The translations under genes and the position numbers were made by a program. A stretch of 64,000 nt of DNA from Styela clava (taxonomy: Eukaryota; Chordata; Ascidiacea; Stolidobranchia; Styelidae), in assembly GCF_964204865.1 (NCBI RefSeq), contig NC_135263.1, positions 9,531,426-9,595,425 of the forward strand, in the 5' to 3' direction. Below are positions 23,335-59,329 of the stretch, one piece after another. The notes beneath the pieces were generated by a model. The model saw nothing but the letters and a program-made list of their open reading frames with translations, did not search any database and was not told the origin of the DNA. Every line of letters starts with the position of its first letter. Position 1 is the stretch's first letter.

Positions 23335-23506
23335 ATAGCACATACACAAGGGTCGGGAGCCTAGATGACTTTAATCGGTCTTGCACACCGACCCGCACAA
23401 AGCAATAATCAATTACTGTGGAATATTTTCGTTATTGTATTATGTTTATATTAGTGTTGATTTTGTTTTTGTGGCAATAAATCTCTCTCTCTCTCTCTCT
23501 CTCTCT
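23335..23506 (+). repeat. LINE-like 3' end fragment with (CT)n tract
   Basis: GGGTCGGGAGCCTAGATGAC...GGTCTTGCACACCGACCCG leads through an AT-rich stretch to GTGGCAATAAA and then a perfect (TC)n run at 23482-23506. The layout, a short GC-rich block, an AT-rich stretch and a simple-repeat end, resembles the insertion at 19056. The family is unknown. Confidence 0.4.
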
Positions 23507-23710
23507 GACGTTACCGGTGCCGTACCCTAAAAAAACCTTCGATTTTTCAGTCGCGTGAATTTTCACAGTCGGCCGTCACGCTTGACGGATTAAAAACCGT
23601 GTTCCCATAATTTAAAATTAATACAGCGCAATTCTGGATGAAATATTAGATCTCATATGATTCATAGAAAATTTAGGAATAAATAAAGTTAATATCTATT
23701 TGACAAAAAA

Positions 23711-23840
23711 AATCAATCTTCAACCACTGAAAATTCCAAAGCAATTGGTCCATTATTCGAAGAGAAAAGCGATTTATAATGATGAAGACGAAAATTAACA
23801 AGAACAACAACAAAATAATAAAACGATCCATGATCCACTC
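23711..23840 (+). repeat. Interspersed repeat, copy 1 of 2
   Basis: ACCACTGAAAATTCCAAAGC then CAATTGGTCC, a GAGAA stretch, CAAGAACAACAACAAAATAA and AAACGATCCAT. The same words recur in order at 24826-24957. Confidence 0.55.
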
Positions 23841-24825
23841 ACGTGTGTGTCCACATTTCCGGGATTTTTCAAAAAATACACTTATAAGCTAAAAATTTGC
23901 AAGCACATTTATTTCTTGTGATATTGAGACATTAGCGGGAGCGCACCAATAACCTACTGATATCCTTGAGATGACTGCTGAATTTATTCGCCAAGTTCGA
24001 TAGCGATGAATGCTTGTATAGTTCAATGGTATTTTTGCTGGTTTCATAAAGTGGCATTTTTCTGTGTCACTGGAGAATTAGGACATACGGTAAAGACTTA
24101 TACATGAAAAGCTCGACAAACTTGAAATATTTTTTGGTCGACACCAAACCTGAACGCTGATGCTGATGCTATTTGTGGGTTAATACAGTAACGTGGACGA
24201 TTTGTCCGCTGAAGTCCTAGTACGATGGTTCTTAAATTTTGATTGTCCGTGTCATGCATTCTGCTCTTCAGTAATAAAATAGTTTGTTGTTAACGGATTT
24301 CCATAAATTACAGAATGTTATTTAAAACATTCATTAATAAAAGCCAACAAGCGAAAGTAAAAGAATGAAAGCATTACGGTCACAGAACTGAATGAATTAC
24401 AGTTATTTTGCCATCGAATATTATTAAAAATGTAGTCTTCACAAATAGTATATGATGAAGGCTTTGGTCACGGCCCAAGTGGACCTGCCCTTGGCTTCCT
24501 GTGGTCGAAAGCCCAGTTTACGCTACGGTATTTGTTGTTTACACTCCCGAATCTCCCAGTATGATAAATATAAATTGTCTAATTGGTCGAAATTTTTTAT
24601 CCTATTTTCATTTTTTCATAACGTAATATAACTAGTCCAACAATTAGTATTTTACATAGTGATCTGATAGCTGTAAATCACTGACCTCGTGGAATTTATC
24701 TAACAGTGTGTGAGATGCTCATTATTTGTTGCGATGACTGCTTTGTGTTTGAACTCTCTGTCTCTCTTCTTACATAGGCAATGTGAAAACTTTGTTCTAA
24801 CTGAACTAGCGAAAAGTACAATGTT

Positions 24826-24957
24826 TAACCATTGAAAATTTCAAAGCGATTGGTACGGTAGTTATTGAGAAACCATTTTTTTTTTTCAAAACAAGAAGAA
24901 AAAAAATACTAACAAAATTGAAAAACAACAACATAATAACAAAGCGATCCATTTTTC
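24826..24957 (+). repeat. Interspersed repeat, copy 2 of 2
   Basis: AACCATTGAAAATTTCAAAGC, CGATTGGTACGG, a GAGAAACCA stretch, AAAACAACAACATAATAAC and AAAGCGATCCAT. It is diverged from copy 1 but collinear with it over about 130 bp. The family is unknown. Confidence 0.55.
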
Positions 24958-25699
24958 TATTTAGTGTCCAATAAATTGTAATTCAGTTCATTAAAAATAT
25001 TGGTCCCGCTATATGGTGCCAGTGCATCGCAATATGCATGAAACATCGCCCTGCGCAAAACCGCACTGCGCATTCACTATGTTGTGTTGCCTGAATAAAT
25101 AGCTGTGGCTCGCCGCACCTTTCAATTGGCTTCTTGTACCTCGCTATATTTGGAATGGTTGTGCTAAATATACCGTGATTTATGATAATAAGTTCGTCTA
25201 TTATATCAGATATTGTTAGAAACGACGTATTAACTTTTATAATTTATTTTCCCCCTGGCATGGACAGGAAAAATAGTCATGTCACGTAGGCAACTTTCAG
25301 ACTCTGTGTATCGGTACCGGTACAGTTATTGTACCATTCAGCCAATCAACCTTCCGACTTACCCGGCAGACACTGAGAAACGGCACACGTTCATGATTAG
25401 ATTATTCTTACCAATTCAGCAATTGCAGAAGTCAGGAATTGTGCGTTGAATAATCCTTCAAAAGCTGCCCTCCACTTCCTACGATCTGTCTATATAAATA
25501 TATTTCTGGCATTATGCAATATGCTAGTTTTCAAAATACCTTTATTCATTTAATAATTATCGGACATGACTGCATGAAGTGGACCTATGGATCCGTTTGC
25601 TATTTCTGTATTACAGTATTATGTTGGTGGTGTTCTTGTTTTTCTTATTGTTGTTGTGAAAAAATAGCTTTTTTAACTACTAGACCAATTACGAGGCGC

Positions 25700-26125
25700 A
25701 GTTCTTACCACTTCATGGCAGCTCCCGCCACGAACGAACCGCGGCAGCTCTTGCCATGGTTTTATAGCGCTATTCAGTAATCAGTATTAACGGTATATTC
25801 ACAAACTAATGTACCAAATTCTAATTGATCATGCGGAATTATATCTACTTAAACCCTAACCCCAAATCCATCAAGACTGTATCCATAAGGAAACGTTCCA
25901 ACTTACCCAATATTTGTCACCATAAGGGACAGCCCTGTCCTTACGGCCCACCTGCCGCCGTTACGGCAGCAAAATTTTACCTGCCATTGGTTTTCAATTT
26001 GCTGCCGCGGTAACGGCAGCTCGACATTGGTTTGTGGCAGCTAAAAAGTCAGTCGCCATAGGTTTGGCCGTAGCGGCCATGGTATGGAAATACCGCCATG
26101 GTTTTGTGGCAGCTGCAGACGCCAT
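25700..26125. repeat. GC-richer degenerate repeat and hairpin cluster
   Basis: Within very AT-rich flanks, about 400 bp repeat variants of GCCATGGTTTTGTGGCAGCT at 25745, 25983, 26025, 26055 and 26095. Three short palindromes sit among them: CTGCCG...CGGCAG at 25952-25969 and 26002-26019, and GGCCGTAGCGGCC at 26067-26079. No coding frame was recognised. Confidence 0.55.
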
Positions 26126-29100
26126 GGAATACTTGAAACTGCACTTGCCAATTACGGTACTTTGAAATTTTTATCGGTCAAAATTGTACAGTACGGCACA
26201 GTTCTTCGGATTAGCCGCTATATCTGTATATATTGGAAATTGAAAAAATGTGTGTGCGTCTTTGAAACGAGGGGCTTCGGGTGGACGGAAAGCTCAATGC
26301 GTGAGAACGTCAGTTGTCTGGACATACGTCACACGTGCAGTTCTCGAATTTTGTTGATTTGATTCACGTTTTTCACCGACTTTATAGTGCTCAATAGGAG
26401 TATACTATAACTGCATGTATTTCTGACCCATTCCTAATCAGTTCAGTGTCAAAAATGCAGACGATGCCAGTTGAAATAATGTTGCATAAATACAAAAGTC
26501 TGTAAATACAATAATTACTTTTAAAAAAGATCAGAGGATTACAAGAATATGCGTTACGCTGGGAAAATGCAACCGGTGTGTGTAATCGAAAGGAAAGTTA
26601 TTTAGAGAGTTTTGGCTAGTTGTATGCTAAAAATATGCACTTCCATTCCATTCAGAGGAGTCGAAATGAGTTGTTTGAAAATTTTGTGAATCTATGAGAT
26701 AAATTGTCATAGAACAAAATCAGAAGTATGAAATAAAGTTTCATTTCAAAAGTTAAATTTATATTGATAGTGAAACTAAATGTATAAATTAATGCTGCAT
26801 CGAGGCTTTCATGTTTATGTTTTAGTATGGATTGTTGGTGTCCAAATCTAAATAGAAATCCCCATGTTAGATGATATCGCAATCCATTGGGCATTCGGAA
26901 AATTTTAATTCTGAAAAAAACGAAGATGCATTGTTCAATTGTTATCATCACACGTATGGACAGACTGGCGGACCAAAAAAGTTTCGTTTCACTATCAATA
27001 TAGATTTAACTTTTAAAAATTTCTCTGGGTTCTATGGGATTCGTTTTTCACTAAGAATTTTTGTGTGATGAAGTCATCGAAATTAAAATTATGCACCTCA
27101 TTTGGTGGTTCTGTTATGACAGTTGAAACAAGTCATTTTGTTACTATCTTGTTTGGGGTCTAAATTTGTTTCTTTCAAGACTAAATGCATCTCATTCGTA
27201 ATCATGATTAGATGATTTTTTGTGCACAGTGGTCTTGAACTTTGGCGAACAAATTTAAAACAGTTTATAGGTTATAGTATTTTCACCTACACCATTCAGT
27301 ATTAGATTTAGCTATTATTTCAGTTATTGTTTTCATTAAAAATGGTTTCATATTTAGTTTTTGGCCTTGCTGAAGTCATTGTCAGATGTAGCCTACAACA
27401 ATGACAACATTGTCAAACTAATGTATTTAGAATTTTGTTAAAATAATGTTCTTGTCTGTTTGCAATCTATGATGGTTCAGAACTGGGATATTTCTTCTTA
27501 ATAATATATCATGGAAACGTGAAAAATTGAAGTATTGATGACTACTGTTGAACTTATCTGACCAATAAAAATCAGACGGCGGTGACATCATATTTAATCA
27601 ATGGGTGTGGTAAAATATGGACAATTAAATATTACTAAAGGGCTTTTTAAAAATCAGATCGAGCCGTTATAACATTGTTAAAAGCATGATAGTTTGGATT
27701 TTAAAACGAAATGTCTGGTTATATATCATTTATTACTCTATATTATACAGAACTATAGTCTGTGCGAATATCATGAAGTAATCGACTTCTAACACTGCCC
27801 TGCAAACTTTGGAGTTTTTTGTATCACGTCCTGTTTCCTATTAGCAATACGAATGACTCAGTTTCCACTTCAATATCTAAGTTACATCATTGTGTAATAG
27901 TACTATAATGAAGTTTATTAATGTAATAAATCTTACAATTTAGCATAATGTCAGTAATTGTCTTGAGATAGTGTATGCATAATAAAGTAATTTGTTCACA
28001 ATGCTTTTAATTTGTCATCACCTGGTAACTCTTATATGGCCACCTGTAGTAAAATGTTTTACTAGGTAACACTGGTCATAAATGTTCCTTTTGTTTTAAT
28101 TCAACCGGAATAAATGATTGATGCTAAGTTTTTGAGTCATAATAACAAATAATCAGTTCCATACAAAATATATTTAATACTAAATATTTAGCCACATCTT
28201 ACAAGTTATATATGTCATCTGCCTAGTAATCAATCTGGTATTTAGTTTTTATGAGGATTTCTCATCTACTTAAGTACTATTTGTCTACACCCCAACTCAG
28301 TCTCAAATAAAGGTATTGTTGGTAAAGGCTTTATTTTGTTGGTGTGATGTTATTTTTTGCTATCCATTTGTCTATCTGAAAGGTGAATTAGTATGAATGT
28401 TTTGAAATTAACCTTCAATTCAGAAGCCAGTTGTGTTTACTCTAGTGGTGAAATTTAACCAATTCCTTGTTTTTTTCTTAATAAAAAGTGTTTGTCTTGG
28501 TTTCTGATCTCTCTAGTGATAACCTGCCAGACTTGGACTAAATGAGTACCAATCGTTTGTGGTTTTAGCAAACCATTTTTTTATGAGAAGTGTATCTACT
28601 ATATTGATCAAGATTTTATTACTGTGCCACAGACTGGTAGTGTCTGTTTATCTTCGAAGTATTTATTCACCTTGACTCACATAAGAATATTTTTAACAGT
28701 TCAAATTTTATGACAAGGGTTTGTGGTTAATTATGAACCAGCACACACATTCTGTGGACAAGGAAAAAACAGCCTAATCAATGTATATTTTAAATTCATA
28801 GGGTAAATGCACTCAACCAATTCATACCCCAAATTCTATGTTACCTTGCATAATTAAATCACTAGTCATACAATATTAAACTAGTTAGCTTTGGAAACAG
28901 TAATAACATGTTAATGTTTTTATGATTTCTACATTGTGATGTCATTGACTGAAGCCATAATTGATCTAAATTGCCTACAGTGATTAATAATAATATGTCG
29001 TCGGCAAAATGGATGACTATAATAGATGGTCATGCATAGTTTTAATTGTCATTTAAAAAGTAATTTCTCTTCACGATAAATTTTAACACTCAGTTTTCAA

Positions 29101-30523
29101 ATTGGAGCAGATCAATGAATTGAATATAAAATTGCTGTTCTGATTCCTGTTTATTTTTAGGATTTTAAGTTTATCATATCGACTATGTCATTCAGAATTA
29201 TATAATTCTACTTGTTGTGGATTATTTCAAGTTTTGAGATTACCGTGAGTGTTGTAATCATCATAGTAAATTTTAATAACACAAAAAGTTGAAGTATGCT
29301 TTTAAATCTATTTTTGTTAATTTTTTTTTGAAGAAAAGCGAGAGGTACCGGTATATTTCCACTTTGTTGTTATTTTTGTTATGCTATATTACATACATCC
29401 AAATAAATGTCACGATTAAGAGTACATTGGTATCAATTATTCTAGAATATGAACTATCATGTTGTAGTAATATTCGAACATTCCATTTTTTCTTGATTCT
29501 TCCTGTTTCTGCTTTCATTGTGACACCGCATTCAGTAATCAATCAATTACAGTGGTTATCAATACAGACATTTATATGATATTATATAGCCTATGTAATA
29601 AGAAATTCCCAGTATTCAGAATGCCCTGTTTCTCACTTGAGCATAGGTGAATCGAGTCTATTTTGCAGTTGGTCCTTTTGCTATTAATGTTGAATTGCAT
29701 CCATTAAATTGTTTTCATAACATCAATAACACTTTCATGTTATCTTATCTGATTGCAATTCCCTGTACCACTCTATATAATAACATTGATATTGACACTG
29801 CTTTCTCTATTGGGCATATGTTAATAGTTCAGTAGCCTGGTGTCACATGTAAGCTGGTACTACCGTACTTTGTTTCATTGTTGGTAATACTATATTTGTA
29901 GCACCACCATGGCAAGGGGTGGGTTTTTAACTGACTTCTATTACCCAGCTTGAAGCTGAGGTCCAGGACAGAGGTGAAAAATAGAGTGCCAGAGCTGAGG
30001 CCATAAAGATTTAGCTCTGCTCTTGTCACACTATCCTGAATAAATTTAATTTTAAATTTCGTTCAACTTAACTTTCTAGACCAGTGCAGACGTGCAGTTT
30101 TTATTTACGTTTATTTTATGAACCATATTGTCTAATCAAATATATTAGGATTTTTGTATACATGTTGTATACCTTTTGAATTTGAAGTCCAACAATGTTG
30201 AGTATTTTGAGATTAAAATAATGTAACCTAGAAAGAACAGAGAACATAATGCAAAGTTTGAAGGCAACCTTTATATAAGCTTAGTTTTTTTCATTTCACA
30301 AATATATTGCATAAATTATTCTTTTAAATTACAGGAACTTGGGCAATCCAATAATTATTTTAATTACTGTTAATATTTTTGGTATGTTATAGCTTATAAA
30401 ATAATTTTGTGAAATGTGAGACAACATTACCAGATGATGAAACATCGTTGAAGTTTTTACCAATTTTTCTAAAAATCTGTTTATCAACATTGTTCTATTT
30501 GGGTGGATTAACAAAGGGCAACT
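26126..30523. other. AT-rich region upstream of DIAPH
   Basis: About 4.4 kb contain only short, unconserved ORFs. One block at about 29,905-30,030 is less AT-rich (GGCAAGGGGTGGG, GAAGCTGAGGTCCAGGACAG) and may be a repeat fragment. DIAPH promoter and 5'UTR exons may lie here, but I cannot point to them. Confidence 0.4.
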
Positions 30524-53111
<22,588 letters not shown>

Positions 53112-53112
53112 A

Positions 53113-53118
53113 AATAAA
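53113..53118 (+). terminator. Polyadenylation signal at the distal end of DIAPH
   Basis: AATAAA begins one base after the stop codon at 53109-53111 and is followed by a T-rich stretch. Its closeness to the stop is odd, so a later signal may be used instead. Confidence 0.4.
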
Positions 53119-55311
53119 TTCGTTTTATTTTGTGTTTTTATCTAGAATATTTTTTCTGAAAACTGAACGGAAATTTTGGGAAAGGGTAAAAGTTTTTAAT
53201 CATACTGCTGTCAAATATTGTTCCTACATATTAAATCTCTGTGATGTTGGTTTTGTTCAGTGGAGTGTGACTGGTCAGAATTGTCGAGATATGCAATCAC
53301 CTATGTTTAGGGTTTCGACAAAATTGCATGTTTACCCTTCAATCAAGCTGCTTTGATTATCCTTGTATCAGGAGTAACCTCAAATTATTTATAATACGTG
53401 AATAGTTCTTAGACATAGGGTTCAGTTTTGCTATTGTCAGTCTCTATACAATTACCCATGTGCCCCTTTTTTTCGAAGTTTAATTTTCAAAGACATATTT
53501 AGTTGAAATTATTATTGGAATTTTTATAAAATATTATTGACTTTAATTTTTTTCCATCGCTGTCACAGCTGCCTTTGAATGCCAGCCAATCACAAAAATT
53601 GATCTCCTATACAAATCTATTTTACTTATTCTATTCTGTATCAAGTGTCTTTTTGCTATAGTCCATTCTACTTTTTCAAGCATAGTGTTGTGTTCTGGAA
53701 AAATTCCTATCTTCCATTCATTTATAACCAAGAGAAGAGTAATTGAAAAAACTATATTTTATGTTTCTCTATATCAACATTTTTATAAATCAGTCATTTT
53801 GATTCTTTCCAAATGCTTGACATAACATTCTGAAGCTCCTAAACTTTTCAAGTTTTTTATGCAAATTTTCTCGAATTAAGGTTAGACCAAAATTGGAGCC
53901 AAAGGACACGCAAAAATTTACATATTAGGTTCATTCCTGCTTTTACTTGATTCCAAGGTTACATGCATCCAGTCGATTTAATCCTCTTCTCTATTGTGGC
54001 GTCATACTCATTACATTGACTTCTGTTTCAGAGAACCTCAAGTAACGTTTTTCTGCTGAGGATTTGTATCTGATCAAGTCCCACTTCACTGCATTTTCAT
54101 TATTTAAAAAACTTGCATACCCGTAACAATTTTATTACTGTTTTTTTTTGAAGTTGTTATTCCTATTAAACGTATTTTATTGAGATCTGCATGATAATCT
54201 GTTTTAAGACTTTAATTTTATTCATACTATTGCCTTTTGTTTCGTCAATTTCAATAACCATTCTAATTGATCACTTGAACCCATATTATTAACACGTCAG
54301 TAGCTTTTGATTAGATATTAAGGATTTTACTATTGTTAGCTTCAGTCAAATTCAAAATGATTTGAATGGTTTGATTTACTGGGCTTGCACTTCATCCAGT
54401 GTTGCTAAATATATCGCCATTGCACATCTATTACTAGAATCTACTTTTCGAATAAATTGCAGCTTAAATCGATATTATTAGAGTGGTCACATTGACATTT
54501 ACTTCAAACAATATATTCTGACAGAGCAGGTTTTTTGCTGATTTAGACTGGTAGAACTTTGAAGGGATAATAGAGCAGTGGTTCCCAACCTTCATGGCTC
54601 AAGGGTTTTAGCACTCATGGCTTGCCTGTTTATAATACCGGTGGTATTTTGATTGACGGAAAATAGAATCCAAATCCCACCATGCGCAACATAATGAAAA
54701 CACCGTGAAATAGAGCAGTATTTTTCGTAAAGGGAAGTGTAAAATCGGTTTTGCGCCCCGCCTTGATAGAGTACCTAGAACGACTGGTTTGGGGGTTGTA
54801 ACATTTGTAAGGAATATGTGGCCTAAATCGCAGGATTTGTGGATTCTAAATCTTCTAATTGCTCTGGCTGGTGTGGTACAAGGATAACAATGAATAAATC
54901 AGAAGTGGTTGTGCAATCTGTAAGTCAAATGGTGTATTAGTGCTCAATTTTACAAAAATTGACTCGCAACAAATCTGTTTCTAACCTTTCACTACAATAT
55001 TGGAGATAAAGCACTAGTTTTGTATTGGCTATTCCAACTGATCAAGAGAAGCAGAATCTGTGTAATTTCCAACCTTTGAATCTGGCATCTATTTCTGATG
55101 TTTTAAGCACTGTTAACTTGAGTTTTCCCAGCTGTCAGTCGCAATCATATCTACTGCTGAAGCTTGCCTGTATCCATACTGACAAATTACATATACTTTG
55201 TCAAAATTGCATAGGAACAACCAGCAAATCATATATTGCAAAATATGATCCATTACTGTAAGTAATATAAATAGTGAAGTTGGCATGATTGTTTGAAAAC
55301 GAACAAATTTA
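53119..55311. other. Intergenic region between convergent DIAPH and SUPT20H
   Basis: About 2.2 kb of AT-rich sequence with short unconserved ORFs only. It includes a hAT-like end at 54572 (CAGTGGTTCCCAACCTTCAT) with no partner found. No RNA gene was recognised. Confidence 0.45.
54572..54790 (+). repeat. hAT-like left terminus fragment
   Basis: CAGTGGTTCCCAACCTTCAT fits the CAGTGGTTCTCAA terminus family seen at 36192. The right boundary is unclear, and the end coordinate marks only where the less AT-rich block stops. Confidence 0.4.
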
Positions 55312-58296
55312 TCATTCTGCTGTGGATCTTCTTTTTGAATTTTTTGATGCTGTAGCTGCTGCAATTAATTGTTGAACCTGCTCGGATGAACCAGTAAGTT
55401 GGCTCAACAAGTGTGCTGGGATACGAAGCTGTTGAACAACTTGAACTTGTTGTTGCTGTTGGATTGGTCTTGATGTGATCTGCGTCCGTGGTGCTATGGT
55501 GTATGTTTGCTGAGAATAATATGGAATATGTCAATAAAAAGAAGAAAGTGATGATTTTTTATAATACCGAGTTCATTTGGATTAACTCCAGTTTACAATA
55601 GCATATCCAGTTTGAGAGGGTTGTTCTGTTTTCAGATGCAACATTCATTCAACTTTTTCAAGCATCTGTGGTACACTTCAATATTACCATATCTTTTCTG
55701 GACTGTTAATTAATACATGTCAGATGTGACTATGTGACCAATTGGAGATAACTATGTGCAAGAGAATTGGCTGGACTCCCCACTTCCGTAGCATTTAGTT
55801 GCTTTCCTGTTACGGCTTCCTCCATGATCAAGACCAAATAAAAAAAATACTGATTGGAATGTTAACTGGATAAGAGACTGTTGGTTTGCCAAGATTTTTA
55901 TCTGTTTCGAAAAAAAATTAAAAATCTTTTCTTGTTAACTGAAATTACCCATGAACAGAGGTCTCTCTGATCTGCGATTACTAGGCCATTATACTTACCT
56001 GGTTAGTTGAGCTGTCTTGAACTTGCCAATTATCATTGTTAGCAACAATTGCAATAGGTGTTGTTGTTCCAGATTGACCAACTAATGATATTTGTTGTGG
56101 TTGTACATGGGTAGTGGGTGCATTCGATGAAGATATTAACGATATGGGCTGTGCATTGGCATTTGCAATACTTGTAAGTTGCATTGCTATATTTGCAGGT
56201 AGCTGACTAGCAGGTATAGTGATGCCACCTCCTCCAGTTAACTGAATATTCCCAAGATCAAGGACATTTTGTCCACCACTGAGAAGGTTCAGAGCAGTAA
56301 TTTGCCCAGATGTAGTCGTAGAACCTCCAATAGCCACTGGCATTCTAATAACAGCTGTTGTTTGGTTGCCTTGAATTTGGCCATCTTGTGATGATCCATT
56401 TGATGCACGCTGCGAATTAACTGTCATTACTGGAACTTGGACCTGTACAGCACCTGTCCCGCCAATTTGCCCCAGCGCGGTTGCAAGAGCAGATGAGTTC
56501 ATAGTGAATGTTTGACCAGCAACATTTGAAACATTTTTCGTTGTCAATATCCTTTGACTATTATCTGGGATTGGACTTTGGGCAGTCACCAATGTAGCTC
56601 TAGATTGAATATTCTGGAAATCTGAACTAGCACGGGCCCGTCTTAATGCTTGAATTTGAGCAATTGCGCCATCGGGTCCAGGATTAGATTTCACTTTTGC
56701 TAACCGACGATTAGTGCTAGGAGTCGCCACAGGAAAATTGATACTGCTCTGAGAAGAATTCTGGAGTGTAATTGCATTCAAAGTAGGAGTTGTTGATGAT
56801 AATTGAGTAGTATTAGCAGCGATTTGAACTTGTGGCTTTTGAATTTGTTTATAAATAGCAGCAGCTGTTTGTTGGGGTTTTGATTTTACTTCATATTTAG
56901 TCGGAATATTCATTTTCTTCCATTTTGCAATAGGAATGTTTATAACAGACCCAACTGAATAAGCAGACTTCTCTTGTGCTAGCTGCCAAGGTTGCTGCTG
57001 ATTTGGGATATGGTATATCGCAGCATTCTGGCCTACATGTTTAACTGTAACTTTAGCTGGGCTTCGACCATCTTCCGTAAAAAGTTCTTGGTATTGTAGG
57101 ATATACAAATTTGCTCTATGCTCAGTACCGAGAGAAAATATTTGATTCATGTCTTTCATTCCTATCATGCTTTGCTTGAAATACTTATTAGATTGTAGCA
57201 TCCCAAAGTAATGCATGTCTCTCGGCCTTTGCCCAATTGTAATCCGGGAACATACATCTCTATTTACTCCTTCTGATTCGAGTAAAATAGACTGGACTTC
57301 AATAATATCTTCATTTGAAATACCTCCTTCAGGAAGTTTAAATACGTTAACATGCTTAGATGTGTCAACATCTTCAGGCATTGCTAATTCTAGGGGTGAC
57401 TTTCTCCATACATCCACTGCAGTTACTGGAAGCTTTATAGATGAAGCCAAACCTGAAGAATTATCCTTTTTCAACTTTTTACGCTCCTTCAAAAAATCAT
57501 GCAATTTTAGAGAAGATGGTGCAGGACGAGATTTATACAGCTCTGCTCTTTTTCGAGCCAATGCACCATTTCGTCTGATGTGTTTCCTCAGTGGTATTGT
57601 GTTAAACATTTTTTTTCTTGCTTGCAATTTATTTTTCACAATCGCAACTGTTGGAGAGACATCTAAGCACAGTGGTTCAGCAGTCGCCAGCGTTAGAACA
57701 CTTTCAAGTGCCAGTTTATCATCAATTCCCCATTTATATGTGCTGCTAGTTTCTTCTGCAATTAAGTTAACATCATTTTGAATAGTTTGTTGTGTGGGTT
57801 TTAATAAAACATAGTTTGTTTCGAATGTTGTCTCATCAGATGCAATTCTATAATCGCGTACTTCAGCTAATACTGATCCACTCACGAAAGCATTGTTATG
57901 GCTCCGATGTAATGTATCTACGAGCATTGGCGGCAATTCTTCATTGTCAATGTAATCCAAAATTTCTTTTTCTTCGTAAGGCAAATGTAAATTTTCGGCG
58001 CATGTTCCATCACTTTTCATAAGAGTAATCGAATAACCTTCTGACACAGGAAACAGGTTTATCAGAAGTCTAGCACCATTCATATCTTTTACTAATGAGG
58101 ATAATATATTGCTTGTAGGTCTTAAATTCCCCTTTGTCGGTTTTGTAAGGGATTTTGCATAAGTTTCTCGAACTTTTTTGCGAAACGATTTCCATTTCGT
58201 GGAAGGGATAGATCTTTTAGATTCTGGTAAAGGTGATTGCTCAGCTTCTTGTATAAGATAGTCAGCCTTGTCAAAGCATGATTCTAAAGTTTCCAT
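55312..58296 (-). CDS. SUPT20H: SPT20 homologue, SAGA complex subunit
   Basis: SUPT20H (p38IP) is a structural subunit of the SAGA histone acetyltransferase complex in the nucleus. There are two exons on the minus strand: 55999-58296 (766 codons, ending ...STNQ before GTAAGT) and 55312-55509 (QTYTIAPRTQITSRP... to KRRSTAE and stop), giving 831 aa. Exon 1 reads four more codons into the intron before a stop, so it could be mistaken for the whole gene. The Spt20 domain occupies about residues 60-270, with LPYEEKEILDYIDNEELPPM, VLAEVRDYR, LLKPTQQTIQNDV and LATAEPLCLD, followed by VDVWRKSPLELAMPEDVD. The second half is Gln/Ser/Thr-rich and low in complexity, as in the human protein. The gene is divergent from the C1orf53-like gene. 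Confidence 0.95.
55746..55905 (+). mobile_element. Diverged SINE copy in the SUPT20H intron
   Basis: The words CTATGTGCAAGAG, GGCTGGACTC, TTACGGCTTCCTCCA and GGAATGTTAACTGGATAAGAG match, in order, the body of the SINE at 62230-62570. It is older and more mutated than that copy. It lies antisense to SUPT20H inside its only intron. Confidence 0.7.
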
Positions 58297-59329
58297 GATT
58301 TTGTTCCTGGTGCATCATTTAATATAAACTAATTGAAATCCTGCGAATACAATAAGTAATAATGAATGTCTTCTTTATTGTTTAACTATATACCAATACT
58401 GCAATAACTTTTCAGAGCATGAAGACAAAGCAAAGCCAATTATTTATTAAAAATATGAGAACGATTCATATTTGAACAAATTTGATTTGATTCTGTGGTG
58501 TACAGGTGTATAAATGCATTTTATTGCAATAAATTAAATTGAACATCACGACCAGATAGGCCTCGCCAAATATTCATCACAGCCTTAAATTCTGACATAC
58601 TATATGTTTTTGATTTATATTTGGTTGCCTCAAAAACTTGTACAAAAAATTGGAACTTTTGCGCTAATATATGCAGGTATATAAACTGTTAAAAATCGCA
58701 AGCGCAAGCAGACTTTGTAAACATCAGTGAATGCATATAAGGTTTACATTACCGCTAGGCGCTAAAGGGTGACTTTAACTGTGTTAATATCACATGTTAT
58801 ACTTGAGTTTGTAATTCAGTGTAATATACAATTATCTCACTGACAATGCTATATTCTTGTACGGTACAAGAATTTACAGAATCATGAAAATCCCAGATCC
58901 TTGACTACAATTTTGATGTATGACTGTCATATTGTTCTTGCACGAGACATTTAATTCATCAAATAATAAAGCAAATTACCTAACAATTTCAGAATTCAAA
59001 CTCGTATTTTCCTGCCTTTGTCGGTAGCCTAAGTCTCTGTAAACCTACACACTCAGACGGTGTACACTGTCACCATATCCTCAGACTGTGGCCCCTTTCC
59101 ATCGCTATCTCGCCGTGCTATGGTTAAAAAGTAAATGCTACCATTTAAAGTCATCGTCTCAGTTACCGTGAGTGCCACCATCAGCCTTTTGAATCCATCA
59201 CGAACGCAGCTAGCTATTTAGCGCAGAACTCATGGGCAAGAAACCAACACAATATTTTGACATTGAGCTCAGCTGTGCTGGTGTGCGATAATATATTGCG
59301 CTTGTTTGTTGTCGACACATGAGCTTTCC
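58297..59329. other. Intergenic region between divergent SUPT20H and C1orf53-like gene
   Basis: About 1.03 kb between two outward-facing start codons presumably carries both promoters. The half nearest the C1orf53-like gene (59,030-59,300) is noticeably less AT-rich. No other coding sequence was seen. Confidence 0.45.

Noticed and set aside
25846..25866. Telomere-like CCCTAACCCC
   Set aside because: A single short occurrence, not an array.
55981..55998. SUPT20H ending at the in-frame stop at 55981
   Set aside because: A perfect GTAAGT donor precedes these codons, and a well-matched acceptor with a conserved-style Gln-rich tail lies at 55509.
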